This document shows, piece after piece, positions 1 through 9,520 of a DNA stretch of 64,000 nucleotides. Source of the DNA: an uncultured Pelagibacteraceae bacterium (lineage in GTDB: Bacteria > Pseudomonadota > Alphaproteobacteria > Pelagibacterales > Pelagibacteraceae); contig CACHQX010000004.1 in NCBI GenBank assembly GCA_902582235.1, forward strand, positions 53,054 through 117,053, read 5' to 3'. The translations under genes were made by a program, and so were the position numbers. Below the pieces are notes generated by a model. The model was not told where the DNA came from. It worked only from the letters and a program-made list of their open reading frames with translations, and made no database searches. The first letter of the stretch is position 1; every line of letters starts with the position of its first letter.

Positions 1-1300
1 TTATGTAGCCATCTGGGTGCACTACAGCTAAATCTCCGGAGTGAAACCAGCCGTGAGCCATAGCTTTGTCAGTTGCTTCTTTATCTTTAAAATAACCTTT
101 CATAACTATGTTTCCTTTGATCATGATTTCGCCAATCGTTTTGCCATCTTTGGGCACAGGACTCATAGTTTCTGGATCAATTACTTTTGTGTCCTCTGTA
201 TTTGGATATCTTACACCTTGTCTGGCTTTAATTTCATTTTTTTTATCTTCATCATAAGAATTCCAGTCGTCATTCCAAGCACATTGTAAAATATGACCAT
301 ACGTTTCGGTTAATCCGTAAACATGCATTACTTCAAAACCCAAATTTTCCATTTTCTTAAAAATAATACTTGGGGGTGGGGCACCAGCGGTTAAAACAAA
401 AACTTTTTTCTTCAACTTTTTCCTCTCAGATTCTGAAGCACCAGTGATCATATTAAGAACTATTGGTGCACCCCCGAAGTGACTGATGTCATGTTTTTCA
501 ATTAATTCAAAAATTTTTTTAATATCTATAGCTCTTAAACATATAGTTTTTCCGTTCAACATTGGAATTGTCCAAGGATATCCCCATCCATTACAATGAA
601 ACATTGGAACGACTGTTAAAAAATTTAATCTATTAGGCATATTCCAAGCAACTGCACTCCCTGTTGACATTAAATAAGAACCTCGATGATGATAAACTAC
701 ACCTTTTGGATTACCTGTTGTTCCCGAAGTGTAACTTAATGAAATTGCCTGCCATTCGTCTTTTGGTTTTTTCCAGGTATAATTTTCATCTCCAGTATTT
801 AAAAAATCTTCATATTCTTTATCTCCAATTTTTTTAAGCAAAGATTGATCTGCTTTATCGTCTTGGATATCGATTATTAAAGGCTTAGATTTTACGCTTT
901 CTAATGCTTTGTTTATTACTGAGTGAAGTTGTCTATCTACTATAAGAACTTTTGCCTCTGCGTGGTCTAAAATATAGGAGACTGTTTTTGCATCCAATCT
1001 CGTATTAATAGTATTAAGAACTGCTCCTGTCATTGGCACAGAATAGTGAGCTTCAAATATTTCAGGGGTATTGAAAGCCATTACCGAAACAGTATCTCCC
1101 TCTTTAATTCCTATCTTCTCAAGCGCGCTAGCAAACTTAATACAGCGATTATATATTTGTAACCAAGTATATGAACGATTTTCGTATACCAGTGCCTCAT
1201 AATTTGGATATATATCTTTTGCTCTTTCTAGAAAACTTAAAGGGGTTAACGGAACAAAATTAGCATTATTTTTATCTAAATTTTGGTTGTATTTATTCAT
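1..1300 (-). CDS. AMP-forming acyl-CoA ligase, DmdB-like (3' end outside window)
   Basis: The first 433 codons of an ANL-superfamily acyl-CoA synthetase of the medium-chain/DmdB type run off the left edge; about 100 C-terminal residues are missing. The last visible part reads GWFHSGDLAVVHPDGYI, the A8-type motif that precedes the hinge and mobile C-terminal domain. The ATG at 1300 overlaps the stop of the upstream dehydrogenase by one base (TAATG), so the two are translationally coupled. Family members make an acyl-CoA from a carboxylate, ATP and CoA. The DmdC-like neighbour suggests methylmercaptopropionate as substrate. The family is clear; the substrate is inferred from context. Confidence 0.85.
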   Translation of the reverse strand, partial: MNKYNQNLDKNNANFVPLTPLSFLERAKDIYPNYEALVYENRSYTWLQIYNRCIKFASALEKIGIKEGDTVSVMAFNTPEIFEAHYSVPMTGAVLNTINTRLDAKTVSYILDHAEAKVLIVDRQLHSVINKALESVKSKPLIIDIQDDKADQSLLKKIGDKEYEDFLNTGDENYTWKKPKDEWQAISLSYTSGTTGNPKGVVYHHRGSYLMSTGSAVAWNMPNRLNFLTVVPMFHCNGWGYPWTIPMLNGKTICLRAIDIKKIFELIEKHDISHFGGAPIVLNMITGASESERKKLKKKVFVLTAGAPPPSIIFKKMENLGFEVMHVYGLTETYGHILQCAWNDDWNSYDEDKKNEIKARQGVRYPNTEDTKVIDPETMSPVPKDGKTIGEIMIKGNIVMKGYFKDKEATDKAMAHGWFHSGDLAVVHPDGYI

Positions 1301-3060
1301 TAATTAAATTTGGCATTCATAGTTGTATGACTACCACTTGTTCCAACTATATAATGTGACTGTGCCCTAGGTAAAATTTTTTCAAAATAATACTTTCCTG
1401 TATTTATTTTATCCTCATAAAATTCTTTATTTGTATTTTGTTTTTCAAAACTTATTTTTAAAGTTTTAATCCAAGCAAAAGCCAAAGCCGTGTAACCTAA
1501 CACTTTTAAATAATCATTACATGCTGCGCTCGCATCGTCCTTATTTGAATTAATTTTTTCTCTCATCCACTTTGTAAAAGACACCAAGATTTCTTTATAT
1601 TTCTCAAAGATGTTTAAAAAACTTTCTAAATTTTTTTCGTTTTTATAATTTTTGATTTCATTATCCATTGATTTTATAAAGTTTTCAAATATGCCTTCTG
1701 AAGAAATTTTTCGGTACACAAGGTCAATTGCCTGAACAGAATTTGTACCTTCATATATTGGTGTTATTCTATTATCTCTGAATAATTGTTCGATCCCTTG
1801 ATCTTTTGTATAACCATAGCCGCCAAATACCTGAATTGCATCGTTGGTAATTTCTACACCATTATCTGTAAAAAATGATTTAATAACTGGAGTGAGCAAT
1901 GCAACCATATTTGATGCATCACCTCTTACATCTTTATCATCGTGAGATAAACTTACATCAATTTGCTGTGACAACCAAAAGGCAAAAGATCTTTGGCCCT
2001 CAATAATTGATTTCATATTCATTAGACTTCGTCTTATATCTGCATGTTTGATAATTAAATCTGTTTCTCCATTTTTGCTGTTGTTTGCTTTTCCTTGCTT
2101 TCTCTCTTTTGAATATGCAACAGCGTTTTGGTAAGCAGTTTCAGCAATTCCTAAACCTTGTACACCAACTACAATTCTTTCTAAATTCATCATTGTGAAC
2201 ATGGAGTTCAAACCTTTGTTTTCAGGTCCAATCATAATACCTTTCGAATTTTCAAAATTTAGAACACAAGTTGGTGAACCTTTAATTCCCATCTTGCTCT
2301 CAATTGAGTTTGTGCTGACACCATTTCTAGAACCTACAACTCCATCGTCACTGACCTCAAATTTTGGTACAAGAAATAAGCTTATTCCCTTTGTTCCTTT
2401 TGGTGCATCTGTTGTTCTTGCTAAAACTAAATGAATTATATTTTCCGTTAAATCATGGTCCCCAGAAGTAATAAAAATTTTTTGTCCAGTTATTTCATAG
2501 GTTCCATTGCCTTTTGGAACTGCTTTTGTTTTTAATAAGCCTAAATCAGTTCCACACTGTGGTTCTGTTAAGCACATTGTTCCACTCCATTTTCCCTCTA
2601 CTATTTTTGGAAGAAATTTATCTTTTATGCTTTGCTCAGCATGAGTAAGTATACAATTGTAAGCTCCAATACTTAGTTCACTATACAATTTAAATGCTAA
2701 ACTTGATGATGACAACATTTCCTCGAAAAAAGTACTTACGGTTTTTGGAATACCTTGACCTCCATATTTTGGGTCACAAGAAAGGGAAGTCCAGCCATCT
2801 TCAATAAATTTTTTATAGACTTCTTTGTAGCCTGGAGGTGTTCTAACAACACCGTTTTCATATACACAAGGATTTTCATCTCCTGCTTTGGCTAATGGCA
2901 AAATCAGATCTTGGTTTATTTTTGCTGCCTCTTCTAAAATCCCTTTAACAAGTTCTGAATTTATTTCTTTATACTTTTCAATTTCTTTATATCTTTGATT
3001 ATCTTTAAGATTATCAAAAAGAAACATCATTTCTTCTACTGGTGCAGTATAAATAGTCAT
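1300..3060 (-). CDS. dmdC: Acyl-CoA dehydrogenase, DmdC-like (3-methylthiopropanoyl-CoA dehydrogenase)
   Basis: A 586-residue FAD-dependent acyl-CoA dehydrogenase of the long, DmdC-type subclass. The N-terminus MTIYTAPVEEMMF, the segment ENGVVRTPPGY near residue 68, LTEPQCGTD near 164 and the C-terminal FGGYGYTKDQGIEQLFRD segment match this subfamily. DmdC oxidises 3-methylthiopropanoyl-CoA to its 2-enoyl form in the DMSP demethylation pathway. The paired DmdB-like ligase downstream supports the role, but dmdA and dmdD are not in the window, so a general acyl-CoA dehydrogenase role is not excluded. It follows leuB by 34 bases. Confidence 0.8.
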   Translation of the reverse strand: MTIYTAPVEEMMFLFDNLKDNQRYKEIEKYKEINSELVKGILEEAAKINQDLILPLAKAGDENPCVYENGVVRTPPGYKEVYKKFIEDGWTSLSCDPKYGGQGIPKTVSTFFEEMLSSSSLAFKLYSELSIGAYNCILTHAEQSIKDKFLPKIVEGKWSGTMCLTEPQCGTDLGLLKTKAVPKGNGTYEITGQKIFITSGDHDLTENIIHLVLARTTDAPKGTKGISLFLVPKFEVSDDGVVGSRNGVSTNSIESKMGIKGSPTCVLNFENSKGIMIGPENKGLNSMFTMMNLERIVVGVQGLGIAETAYQNAVAYSKERKQGKANNSKNGETDLIIKHADIRRSLMNMKSIIEGQRSFAFWLSQQIDVSLSHDDKDVRGDASNMVALLTPVIKSFFTDNGVEITNDAIQVFGGYGYTKDQGIEQLFRDNRITPIYEGTNSVQAIDLVYRKISSEGIFENFIKSMDNEIKNYKNEKNLESFLNIFEKYKEILVSFTKWMREKINSNKDDASAACNDYLKVLGYTALAFAWIKTLKISFEKQNTNKEFYEDKINTGKYYFEKILPRAQSHYIVGTSGSHTTMNAKFN

Positions 3061-3094
3061 ATTTTTTCTAATTATCTAGGGTAAGTTAATTTAT

Positions 3095-4205
3095 TTATTT
3101 TTGCAAACACGCAATAATCGCATCTCCCATCTGAGAGGTAGAAACTTCTTTTTTTCCCTTAGAAATAATATCTTTTGTCCTTAATCCATCATCCAATACC
3201 TTTTGAACAGCGTTATCTAAGGCTTTAGATTCTTTATCTAAATTTAATGAATATTTTAATGCCATTGAAAAACTTAATATAGTTGCAATAGGATTTGCAA
3301 TTCCTTTACCAGTTATATCAGGAGCTGAACCATGCACAGGTTCATACATCGATCTCATATTTCCATCTTTGTCTTTAGCTCCTAATGATGCAGATGGTAA
3401 TAATCCTAAAGAGCCTGTCAACATTGCAGCTTCGTCTGATAGGATATCTCCAAATAAATTATCAGTTACGATTACATCAAATTGCTTTGGATTTCTTAAT
3501 AATTGCATAGCACAATTATCTGCCAACATGTGAGTTAGCTCTACGTCTTTATATTCTTTGTCATGTAAAATTTGAACTTCTTCTTTCCAAAGCTGACCTG
3601 CTTCCATCACATTGGATTTTTCACATGATGTAACTTTATTATCTCTTTTTTTAGCTAAATCAAAAGCAACTCGCGCAACTCTTTCAATTTCTTTTGTAGT
3701 ATAAGTGTGGGTATTTATTCCCTTTCGTTCACCATTATCTATCGGTTTGATCCCTCTCGGCTCCCCGAAATATATTCCGCCTGTTAATTCTCTTACTATC
3801 ATAATATCTAAACCTGAAACAATTTCTGGTTTTAAACTTGAAGCGTCCACTAATTGCTTAAAGCAAATGGCAGGTCTTAAATTAGCAAAAAGTTTTAATT
3901 CTTTTCTAAGTTTAAGAAGTGCTCTTTCAGGTTTTTTTTGAGAATTCAAGCTTGTCCCATTTAGGTCCTCCTACAGCACCAAGTATTACTGCTTCACTCT
4001 CTAAAGCTTTATAAAACACTTCATCGGTTATGGGTGTTTTGTATTTATCATATGCTGCTCCACCAACAAGATCTTCATCAATTTCAAAATCTAAGGATTT
4101 GTTTTTGTTAAACCACTGAATAATCTTTTTAACTTCGGCGATAACCTCTGGGCCTATTCCATCTCCTGGTAAAAGAAGAATTTTTCTTTTTTTAACTTTA
4201 ATCAT
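3095..4205 (-). pseudogene. leuB: 3-isopropylmalate dehydrogenase, split by a frameshift at an A8 tract
   Basis: Two overlapping frames together make one LeuB of about 369 residues. The first frame starts at ATG 4205, overlaps the leuD stop by 8 bases (ATGATTAA), carries LLPGDGIGPEV and [10 protein letters not shown], and stops soon after EFSKKT. The second frame resumes at [17 protein letters not shown] and continues to the normal C-terminus with the SDEAAM and [11 protein letters not shown] motifs. The break lies in eight consecutive A on the coding strand (3932-3939). Seven A would restore [11 protein letters not shown] exactly as in intact LeuB proteins. The rest is well conserved, so this looks like a sequencing/assembly error, a recent mutation, or a slippage-rescued gene rather than an old pseudogene. 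Confidence 0.9.
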
Positions 4206-4803
4206 TAAAAATCCAAGGCCTTGCTGACTTAACCTTTTTTTCAAACTCGTTGATATGGGATGATTTTTCTAATGATAAAGCAATATCATCTAGACCTTCA
4301 ATCAAGCATTTCTTTTTAAAGGGATCTATTTTAAATTTTAATTCATTATTTCCAAAAAGAATTTTTTCTTCTTTTAAATCAACTTCAATTTCCTCTTTTC
4401 TCTTTGAATATTCAGCTAACTCTTTTATTTTTTCTTCATCGAGAATTATCGGCAAAATACCATTTTTAAAACAATTGTTATAGAAAATGTCGGCATAGCT
4501 TGAGCTTATAACACATGTTATTCCAAAGTCTAAAAGTGCCCACGGAGCATGTTCTCTCGATGATCCACAGCCAAAATTATTTCCAGCTATTAAAATTTTT
4601 GAATTATTGTATGGGGATTTGTTTAATATGAAATTATCGATATTTTTTCCATCATCATCGTACCTCATTTCATGAAATAAGTTTTTTCCTAATCCTGTTC
4701 TTTTAATAGTTTTTAAAAACTGTTTAGGAATAATCATGTCTGTGTCTATATTTACAATCGGTAAATAAGCTGGAATGCTTTTAAGTGAGGTGAATTTTTT
4801 CAT
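4198..4803 (-). CDS. leuD: 3-isopropylmalate dehydratase small subunit
   Basis: 201 residues, the usual length for LeuD. It forms the swivel domain of isopropylmalate isomerase with LeuC. The segment FGCGSSREHAPWAL, near residue 77, is the conserved substrate-recognition loop, and VNIDTDMIIPKQFL near residue 17 is typical of the N-terminus. Its start overlaps the leuC stop by one base and its stop overlaps the leuB start by eight, so leuC-leuD-leuB are read as one coupled message in the leucine pathway. Confidence 0.96.
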   Translation of the reverse strand: MKKFTSLKSIPAYLPIVNIDTDMIIPKQFLKTIKRTGLGKNLFHEMRYDDDGKNIDNFILNKSPYNNSKILIAGNNFGCGSSREHAPWALLDFGITCVISSSYADIFYNNCFKNGILPIILDEEKIKELAEYSKRKEEIEVDLKEEKILFGNNELKFKIDPFKKKCLIEGLDDIALSLEKSSHINEFEKKVKSARPWIFND

Positions 4804-6206
4804 TAGTTTTGATATTTTCTAACATCATCTAAATTTCCGGCGATAGCAGCAGCAGCTGCCATACCTGGGCTTACTAAGTGGGTTCTTCCTCCTCTTCCCT
4901 GTCTTCCTTCAAAGTTTCTATTCGAAGTAGACGCACATCTTTCTTGAGGTTTTAATTTATCGGCATTCATTGCTAAACACATTGAACATCCAGGTTCTCT
5001 CCATTCAAAACCAGACTCTATAAATATTTTATCTAGACCTTCTTGTTCAGCTTGTTCTTTAACTAAACCAGAACCAGGGACAACCATTCCATGTACATGT
5101 GAAGCCTTTTTCTTATTTTTTAATATTTGTGCAGCCTCTCTTAAGTCCTCAATTCTTCCATTCGTACAACTTCCTATGAAAACTTTATCAATTTTAATGT
5201 CTTGAACTTTCACATCAGGTTTAAGCCCCATATAATCAAGCGATCTATTTATTGAATTCTTTTTATCAATATTTTTTTCATTTTCTGGATTGGGGATTTT
5301 TCCATTAATTGAAACTACATCCTCAGGCGAAGTTCCCCATGTAACCATAGGCGCTATTTCATCACCTTTTAAATTAATTTCTTTATCAAATTTTGCATCA
5401 CTATCACTTTTTAACTTACTCCAATAATCAAGAGCTTTTTCCCAGTTTTCTTTTTTTGGAGACATTGGTCTATCTTTTAGATAATTAAAAATCTTTTCAT
5501 CGGGTTGAATTAATCCTGCTCTAGCTCCACCCTCTATAGACATATTACAAATAGTCATTCTCTGTTCGACAGAAAGATTTGATATGACCGAACCAGCATA
5601 TTCTAATACACATCCCGTTCCTCCGGCTGTTCCTATTTTTCCAATAATTTGAAGAATTACATCTTTTGAAGTTACTCCTAAAGGAAGTTTTCCATTAACA
5701 TTAATTCTAAAATTTTTTGCTTTTTTCTGAACAAGGGTTTGTGTTGCTAAAACGTGTTCAACTTCTGAAGTTCCTATTCCAAACGCTAAGGCCCCAAAAG
5801 CGCCGTGAGTTGCGGTGTGGCTGTCTCCGCAAACAATAACTGTTCCTGGTTGAGTAAAGCCTTGCTCGGGTCCTACTATATGAACTATTCCTTGTCTTTT
5901 ATCATTCATTCCAAAAAGTTTGATATCAAAATCTTTGCAATTTTTTTCAAGTGTTTCTACTTGAATTCTAGAGTCGTTGTCATCAATTCCTTTAGATCTA
6001 TCAGTAGTAGGTATATTATGATCAACAACAGCAAGGGTTAAATTTGGATGTCTTACATCTCTTTTACTATTTCTAAGTCCTTCAAAAGCTTGTGGGCTAG
6101 TCACCTCATGTATCAAATGTCTGTCCACAAATAGTAAAGATGTACCATCATCCTGTTGGTGGACTAAGTGATCACTCCAGATTTTATCGTATAAAGTCTT
6201 TGGCAT
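4803..6206 (-). CDS. leuC: 3-isopropylmalate dehydratase large subunit
   Basis: 467 residues, full length for LeuC, a cytosolic [4Fe-4S] aconitase-family enzyme that isomerises 2- to 3-isopropylmalate. Cluster ligands are visible in [13 protein letters not shown] and in [24 protein letters not shown] is the conserved N-terminal signature. It lies 11 bases after rplS, so leucine synthesis genes here appear to sit downstream of translation genes with no clear terminator between them. Confidence 0.97.
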   Translation of the reverse strand: MPKTLYDKIWSDHLVHQQDDGTSLLFVDRHLIHEVTSPQAFEGLRNSKRDVRHPNLTLAVVDHNIPTTDRSKGIDDNDSRIQVETLEKNCKDFDIKLFGMNDKRQGIVHIVGPEQGFTQPGTVIVCGDSHTATHGAFGALAFGIGTSEVEHVLATQTLVQKKAKNFRINVNGKLPLGVTSKDVILQIIGKIGTAGGTGCVLEYAGSVISNLSVEQRMTICNMSIEGGARAGLIQPDEKIFNYLKDRPMSPKKENWEKALDYWSKLKSDSDAKFDKEINLKGDEIAPMVTWGTSPEDVVSINGKIPNPENEKNIDKKNSINRSLDYMGLKPDVKVQDIKIDKVFIGSCTNGRIEDLREAAQILKNKKKASHVHGMVVPGSGLVKEQAEQEGLDKIFIESGFEWREPGCSMCLAMNADKLKPQERCASTSNRNFEGRQGRGGRTHLVSPGMAAAAAIAGNLDDVRKYQN

Positions 6207-6217
6207 TTAAAAAAAGA

Positions 6218-6766
6218 TTATTTTTTTAATTCAGTAGAAATCTTACTATCTTCTTTTTTCTCTTCAAGTTTTTTGGGTGTCTCAGCGACTTTTGTCTCAG
6301 TTTTTTCCTCAGTATTCTTTTGTTCTGTTGCTGGTAACACATTTTCTTCTGTAACCTGCTCAGGTTTGGCCTCAATATCAATACCAATTTTCTTTTTTAT
6401 CTTTTCTGCAATTCTTGCTGATTTACCGGTTCTTTCTCTTAAATAGTATAATTTTGCACGTCTTACTTTACCAGATCTTATAACTTTGATTGTATCAACT
6501 ATTGGACTATAAAGTGCAAAAGTTCTTTCAACACCTTCTCCAAAAGAAATTTTTCTAACTGTAAAGGATGAATTTAAGTCTCTATTTTTCTTTGCTATGC
6601 AAACACCTTCAAAATACTGAATTCTATCTCTTTTTCCTTCAGTAATTTTTACACCAACTTTTATAATATCTCCTGGATAAAACTCTGGGAGTTTTTTTTC
6701 AGCTGAAATTTTTTTAACATTTGCTTTATTTATGTCTTCAATATTTTTCATGTTTAAATTTTGCAA
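6218..6766 (-). CDS. rplS: 50S ribosomal protein L19 with a long charged C-terminal tail
   Basis: Residues 1 to about 125 are a normal L19, including [26 protein letters not shown] and [14 protein letters not shown]19 lies at the 30S-50S interface. Most bacterial L19 proteins end near residue 115-130. Here about 55 extra residues follow, rich in Glu, Lys and Thr, with no predicted fold. The gene lies two bases after trmD. An in-frame Met (M6) offers an alternative start. Confidence 0.95.
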   Translation of the reverse strand: MQNLNMKNIEDINKANVKKISAEKKLPEFYPGDIIKVGVKITEGKRDRIQYFEGVCIAKKNRDLNSSFTVRKISFGEGVERTFALYSPIVDTIKVIRSGKVRRAKLYYLRERTGKSARIAEKIKKKIGIDIEAKPEQVTEENVLPATEQKNTEEKTETKVAETPKKLEEKKEDSKISTELKK

Positions 6767-6768
6767 TT

Positions 6769-7455
6769 TTAATCCTTTTTATATTTTTGCCATAAATCTG
6801 GTCTTCGGTGCCGTGTTATAGCCTCAGATTGTGATAAACGCCAGCTTTTAATTTTATTATGATCTCCAGATAAAAGTATGTCAGGAACACTTAATTTCTC
6901 CCATATTTGAGGTTTGGTATATTGTGGATACTCCAAAAGCCCATTTTCAAAACTTTCATCTTTTGTAGAATTTATATTTCCTAATACTCCAGGCACTAAT
7001 CTTAAAACTGTGTCTAAAACAACAAAAGAAGCCATCTCTCCTCCAGAAAGGATAAAGTCACCTATACTTATCTCCTCTACATTTCTAGAGTCTAGAACTC
7101 GTTGATCAACTCCCTCGAAGTGCCCACATAAAATATTAACTTTATTTTTTTTAACAATATCCTTTGCAATATCTTGATTAAAAATTTTACCTTTTGGTGT
7201 TAGATAATAAACTGTTTCTTTTTCACCCAAATTTGCGTCCAAAGATTTTGCTACTACATCTGGTCTCATTAACATGCCTACACCACCACCATATGGAGTA
7301 TCATCAACAGTTTTATGTTTATCATCTGCGTAATCCCTAATATTTATAAGTTTTAAATCCCAAAGCTTTTTTTCAAAAGCTTTTTTGCAAATACCTATTT
7401 CGAAAGGTCCTGGAAAATATTCAGGATACAAAGTAAAAATTTTCGCTTGAAACAT
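6769..7455 (-). CDS. trmD: tRNA (guanine-N1)-methyltransferase
   Basis: 228 residues. A SPOUT-class enzyme that methylates G37 of tRNAs reading CNN/GNN-type codons, using SAM. The knot region with [28 protein letters not shown] and the early motif [17 protein letters not shown] are all present. It lies between rpsP and rplS as in the classic rpsP-rimM-trmD-rplS operon, but rimM is not present between rpsP and trmD here. Confidence 0.97.
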   Translation of the reverse strand: MFQAKIFTLYPEYFPGPFEIGICKKAFEKKLWDLKLINIRDYADDKHKTVDDTPYGGGVGMLMRPDVVAKSLDANLGEKETVYYLTPKGKIFNQDIAKDIVKKNKVNILCGHFEGVDQRVLDSRNVEEISIGDFILSGGEMASFVVLDTVLRLVPGVLGNINSTKDESFENGLLEYPQYTKPQIWEKLSVPDILLSGDHNKIKSWRLSQSEAITRHRRPDLWQKYKKD

Positions 7456-7457
7456 AG

Positions 7458-7991
7458 TTATTTTTTCTTTTCTTCCTTAGGGGCCTCTGCTTTCTTTTCT
7501 ACTTTTGGTGCTTCAGCTTTTTTCTCTTCCTTAGGGGCCTCTGCTTTCTTTTCTGCTTTTGGTGCTTCAGTTTTTTTCTCTTCTTTAGGTGCATCCGCTT
7601 TCTTTTCTGCTTTTGGTGCATCAGCTTTTTTCTCTTCCTTAGGGGCCTCTGCTTTCTTTTCTGCTTTTGGTGCTTCAGACGAGTCTTTCTTTCTATCTTT
7701 TTTCGGAACAGCTTTATTTGGATTATTTCCTGGTTTAGGCATTTCCATTAAATTATTTTCTCCAAGTAATCGAGCAACTCTAGTTGTTGGCTTTGCTCCT
7801 TGGCTAAGCCAGTACTTTATTCTTTCTGATTGCAATCCAACTCTTTCCTTTTTTTCTTTTGGCATTAGAGGATTAAAAAAACCTAATTTTTCTATAAATC
7901 TCCCATCTCTTGGGAATCTACTGTCTGCAACCACAATTTTATAAACTGGTCTTTTTTTTGTTCCTCCCATTGATAATCTTAACTTTAACAT
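7458..7991 (-). CDS. rpsP: 30S ribosomal protein S16 with a repetitive Ala/Pro/Lys/Glu tail
   Basis: Residues 1-85 are a standard S16 ([44 protein letters not shown]). After a basic linker, residues about 107-177 consist of eight 9-residue repeats of the form APK(A/E/V)EKK(A/T)(E/D). Total length is 177, about twice the usual S16. The tail should be extended, highly charged and probably disordered. The gene is followed by trmD after two bases. A spurious long frame on the opposite strand mirrors the repeat. Confidence 0.95.
   Translation of the reverse strand: MLKLRLSMGGTKKRPVYKIVVADSRFPRDGRFIEKLGFFNPLMPKEKKERVGLQSERIKYWLSQGAKPTTRVARLLGENNLMEMPKPGNNPNKAVPKKDRKKDSSEAPKAEKKAEAPKEEKKADAPKAEKKADAPKEEKKTEAPKAEKKAEAPKEEKKAEAPKVEKKAEAPKEEKKK
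7461..7673 (-). repeat. 27/54-bp tandem repeat encoding the S16 tail
   Basis: About eight copies of a 27-base unit encode APKxEKKAE. Copies with Ala (once Val) and Glu at the fourth position alternate, so the higher-order period is 54 bases. Copies are nearly identical at the DNA level, which suggests recent expansion by slippage or unequal exchange and predicts length variation between strains. Confidence 0.92.
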
Positions 7992-8004
7992 TTGTTTCTC
8001 CTTT

Positions 8005-9363
8005 TTATTTAAGTTGATTGAATAGCTCAGGTGGAATTCCTTTTTCCATTAAGCCTTTTGTATTTCCTTTTGACATCTTTTTCATCATGTCAGACATCAT
8101 TTTAAATTGTTTTAACAATTTATTGATAGTGGCAATATCTGTTCCAGAGCCATTAGCAATTCTTTTTTTTCTTGAACCATCGATAATTTTTGGATTTTCT
8201 CTTTCTTTCTTAGTCATTGAAAGTATTACCGCTTCATTTTGTGTAATTATTTTTTCGTCAACACCGGCTTGGTCCATTTGTGATTTTATTTTTGAAACTC
8301 CAGGTAAAAAAGACATCACGCCCTCTAGCCCTCCCATTTTTTTCATTTGTCTTAATTGAGAAAGATAATCTTCTAAAGAAAACTGACCTTTCCTTAAACT
8401 CTCTTCAGTTTCTTTAAGTTTTTCCTCGTCAATTTCGTCTGCTGCTTTTTCTACAAGGGATACGATATCCCCCATTCCTAAAATTCTGTTAGCAATTCTA
8501 TCAGGATGAAAACTTTCAAAATTTTCTATTTTTTCTCCAATACCTAAAAATTTAATTGGAACATTGGCAATATGTTTCATGCTCAATGCAGCTCCACCTC
8601 TACCATCACCGTCAGCTCGAGTTAATATTATTCCAGTAACCTTTACTGTATTGGAAAATTCTTTTGCAACACTCGCTGCTACTTGTCCAGTTAATGAGTC
8701 CGCAACAAGTATAGTCTCTGTTGGTTTTATTACTTCTTCGATTTGTTTTATCTCAGACATCATCTGTAGATCTATTTGAGTTCTTCCAGCAGTGTCAAAA
8801 ATAATTACATCAGATCCATTTAAATTAGCTGCAGATAGGGCTCTTCTGCAAATGTCAGCTGGAATTTGATCTTTTATCACTGGCAAGGTTTGGATATTAT
8901 TTTGATCACCCAAAATTTTTAGTTGTTCCTGAGCAGCTGGTCTATAAATATCTAAACTTACCATCATAATTTTTTTCTTATTATTTTTTTCTAAAAATTT
9001 TGAGAGTTTTGCAGTTGTGGTTGTTTTTCCTGAACCTTGTAAACCAACCATCATTATTGTTACCGGGGGATTGGACTTTAAATTAATTTCTTGATTGCTG
9101 TCACCTAAAAATGAAACAAGCTCATCGTGAACAATTTTTACAACCATTTGTCCTGGAGCTGTAGATCTTATTATTTCTTTTCCTAATAATTTTGGTTTAA
9201 CTTTTGTTACAAAGTCTTTTACTACCTCTAGCGATACATCTGCCTCTAGTAAAGCTTGTCTAATAAGCTTAAGACCCTCATCAACCTGTTTTTCATTTAG
9301 AGATGGCGCCTTTTTAAATGTATCGAGTATTCCCTCGAATTTATTTGTCAAATTTTCAAACAT
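8005..9363 (-). CDS. ffh: Signal recognition particle protein Ffh
   Basis: 452 residues from the ATG at 9363 ([13 protein letters not shown]). The open frame extends further upstream, but that part is the structured leader and has no Ffh similarity. N domain, then a GTPase G domain with [25 protein letters not shown] and [14 protein letters not shown], then the Met-rich M domain ([15 protein letters not shown]) that binds SRP RNA and signal sequences. It targets nascent membrane proteins with FtsY, encoded nearby on the other strand. GGAAG five bases before the ATG is the likely Shine-Dalgarno sequence and can pair with the leader. Confidence 0.97.
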   Translation of the reverse strand: MFENLTNKFEGILDTFKKAPSLNEKQVDEGLKLIRQALLEADVSLEVVKDFVTKVKPKLLGKEIIRSTAPGQMVVKIVHDELVSFLGDSNQEINLKSNPPVTIMMVGLQGSGKTTTTAKLSKFLEKNNKKKIMMVSLDIYRPAAQEQLKILGDQNNIQTLPVIKDQIPADICRRALSAANLNGSDVIIFDTAGRTQIDLQMMSEIKQIEEVIKPTETILVADSLTGQVAASVAKEFSNTVKVTGIILTRADGDGRGGAALSMKHIANVPIKFLGIGEKIENFESFHPDRIANRILGMGDIVSLVEKAADEIDEEKLKETEESLRKGQFSLEDYLSQLRQMKKMGGLEGVMSFLPGVSKIKSQMDQAGVDEKIITQNEAVILSMTKKERENPKIIDGSRKKRIANGSGTDIATINKLLKQFKMMSDMMKKMSKGNTKGLMEKGIPPELFNQLK

Positions 9364-9470
9364 AATTTCTTCCAGCAGCAATCGCACCAGTGGGCGAACC
9401 CTCGCTGACTGGTGTCGATCTCTTTGTTTCCAAAGACACCGCAAAATGCTGTTTTTGCGGAAGTTGTGAG
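9364..9470 (-). ncRNA. Putative structured 5' leader of ffh
   Basis: A GC-rich island in an AT-rich genome, immediately upstream of ffh. On the ffh strand I see: an 8-bp hairpin CCGCAAAA/TTTTGCGG (9460-9453 with 9446-9439, loop ACAGCA); TCTTTG-GAAA-CAAAGA (9436-9421); a 12-bp helix with one bulged A, GATCG plus CACCAGT (9420-9408) pairing with ACTGGTG plus CGATT (9391-9380), capped by GGG-TTCG-CCC. The first loop can pair with TGCTG (9380-9376), a possible pseudoknot. CTTCC (9463-9459) can pair with the Shine-Dalgarno GGAAG (9373-9369), competing with the first hairpin. It has no SRP RNA signature. Identity is unknown to me. Confidence 0.7.
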
Positions 9471-9520
9471 AAACTATAATAGAGGTTCAAAAAGTCAATA
9501 AATAAGTTAAGTATTATTAT
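9471..9520. promoter_or_regulatory. Overlapping divergent promoters for ffh and dapF
   Basis: The spacer holds TATAAT on the plus strand (9475-9480) and, overlapping it, TATAGT/TATTAT on the minus strand, because CTATAATAG is nearly self-complementary. On the minus strand TTGACT lies upstream with a shorter than ideal spacing of 14. Shared -10 sequence implies mutual exclusion of the two polymerases. Promoter calls are by eye. Confidence 0.4.

Noticed and set aside
41-289. Plus-strand 82-codon frame
   Set aside because: Antisense shadow of the DmdB-like ligase, whose A8 motif is read on the minus strand.
7461-7673. CRISPR array
   Set aside because: Repeats are directly tandem, in frame, code for protein and have no unique spacers.
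7447-7944. Plus-strand 165-codon frame of repeated Ser/Phe/Gly-Ala units
   Set aside because: It is the mirror image of the rpsP tail repeat on the opposite strand; no ribosome site, and rpsP is certain.
9364-9444. N-terminal extension of Ffh (MRCLWKQRDRHQ...)
   Set aside because: It lies in the structured leader, does not resemble Ffh, and the ATG at 9363 with GGAAG before it gives the normal N-terminus.
9361-9480. 4.5S SRP RNA, tmRNA or known riboswitch
   Set aside because: The conserved SRP loop, tRNA-like T-arm and any riboswitch core I know are absent; kept only as an unidentified structured leader.
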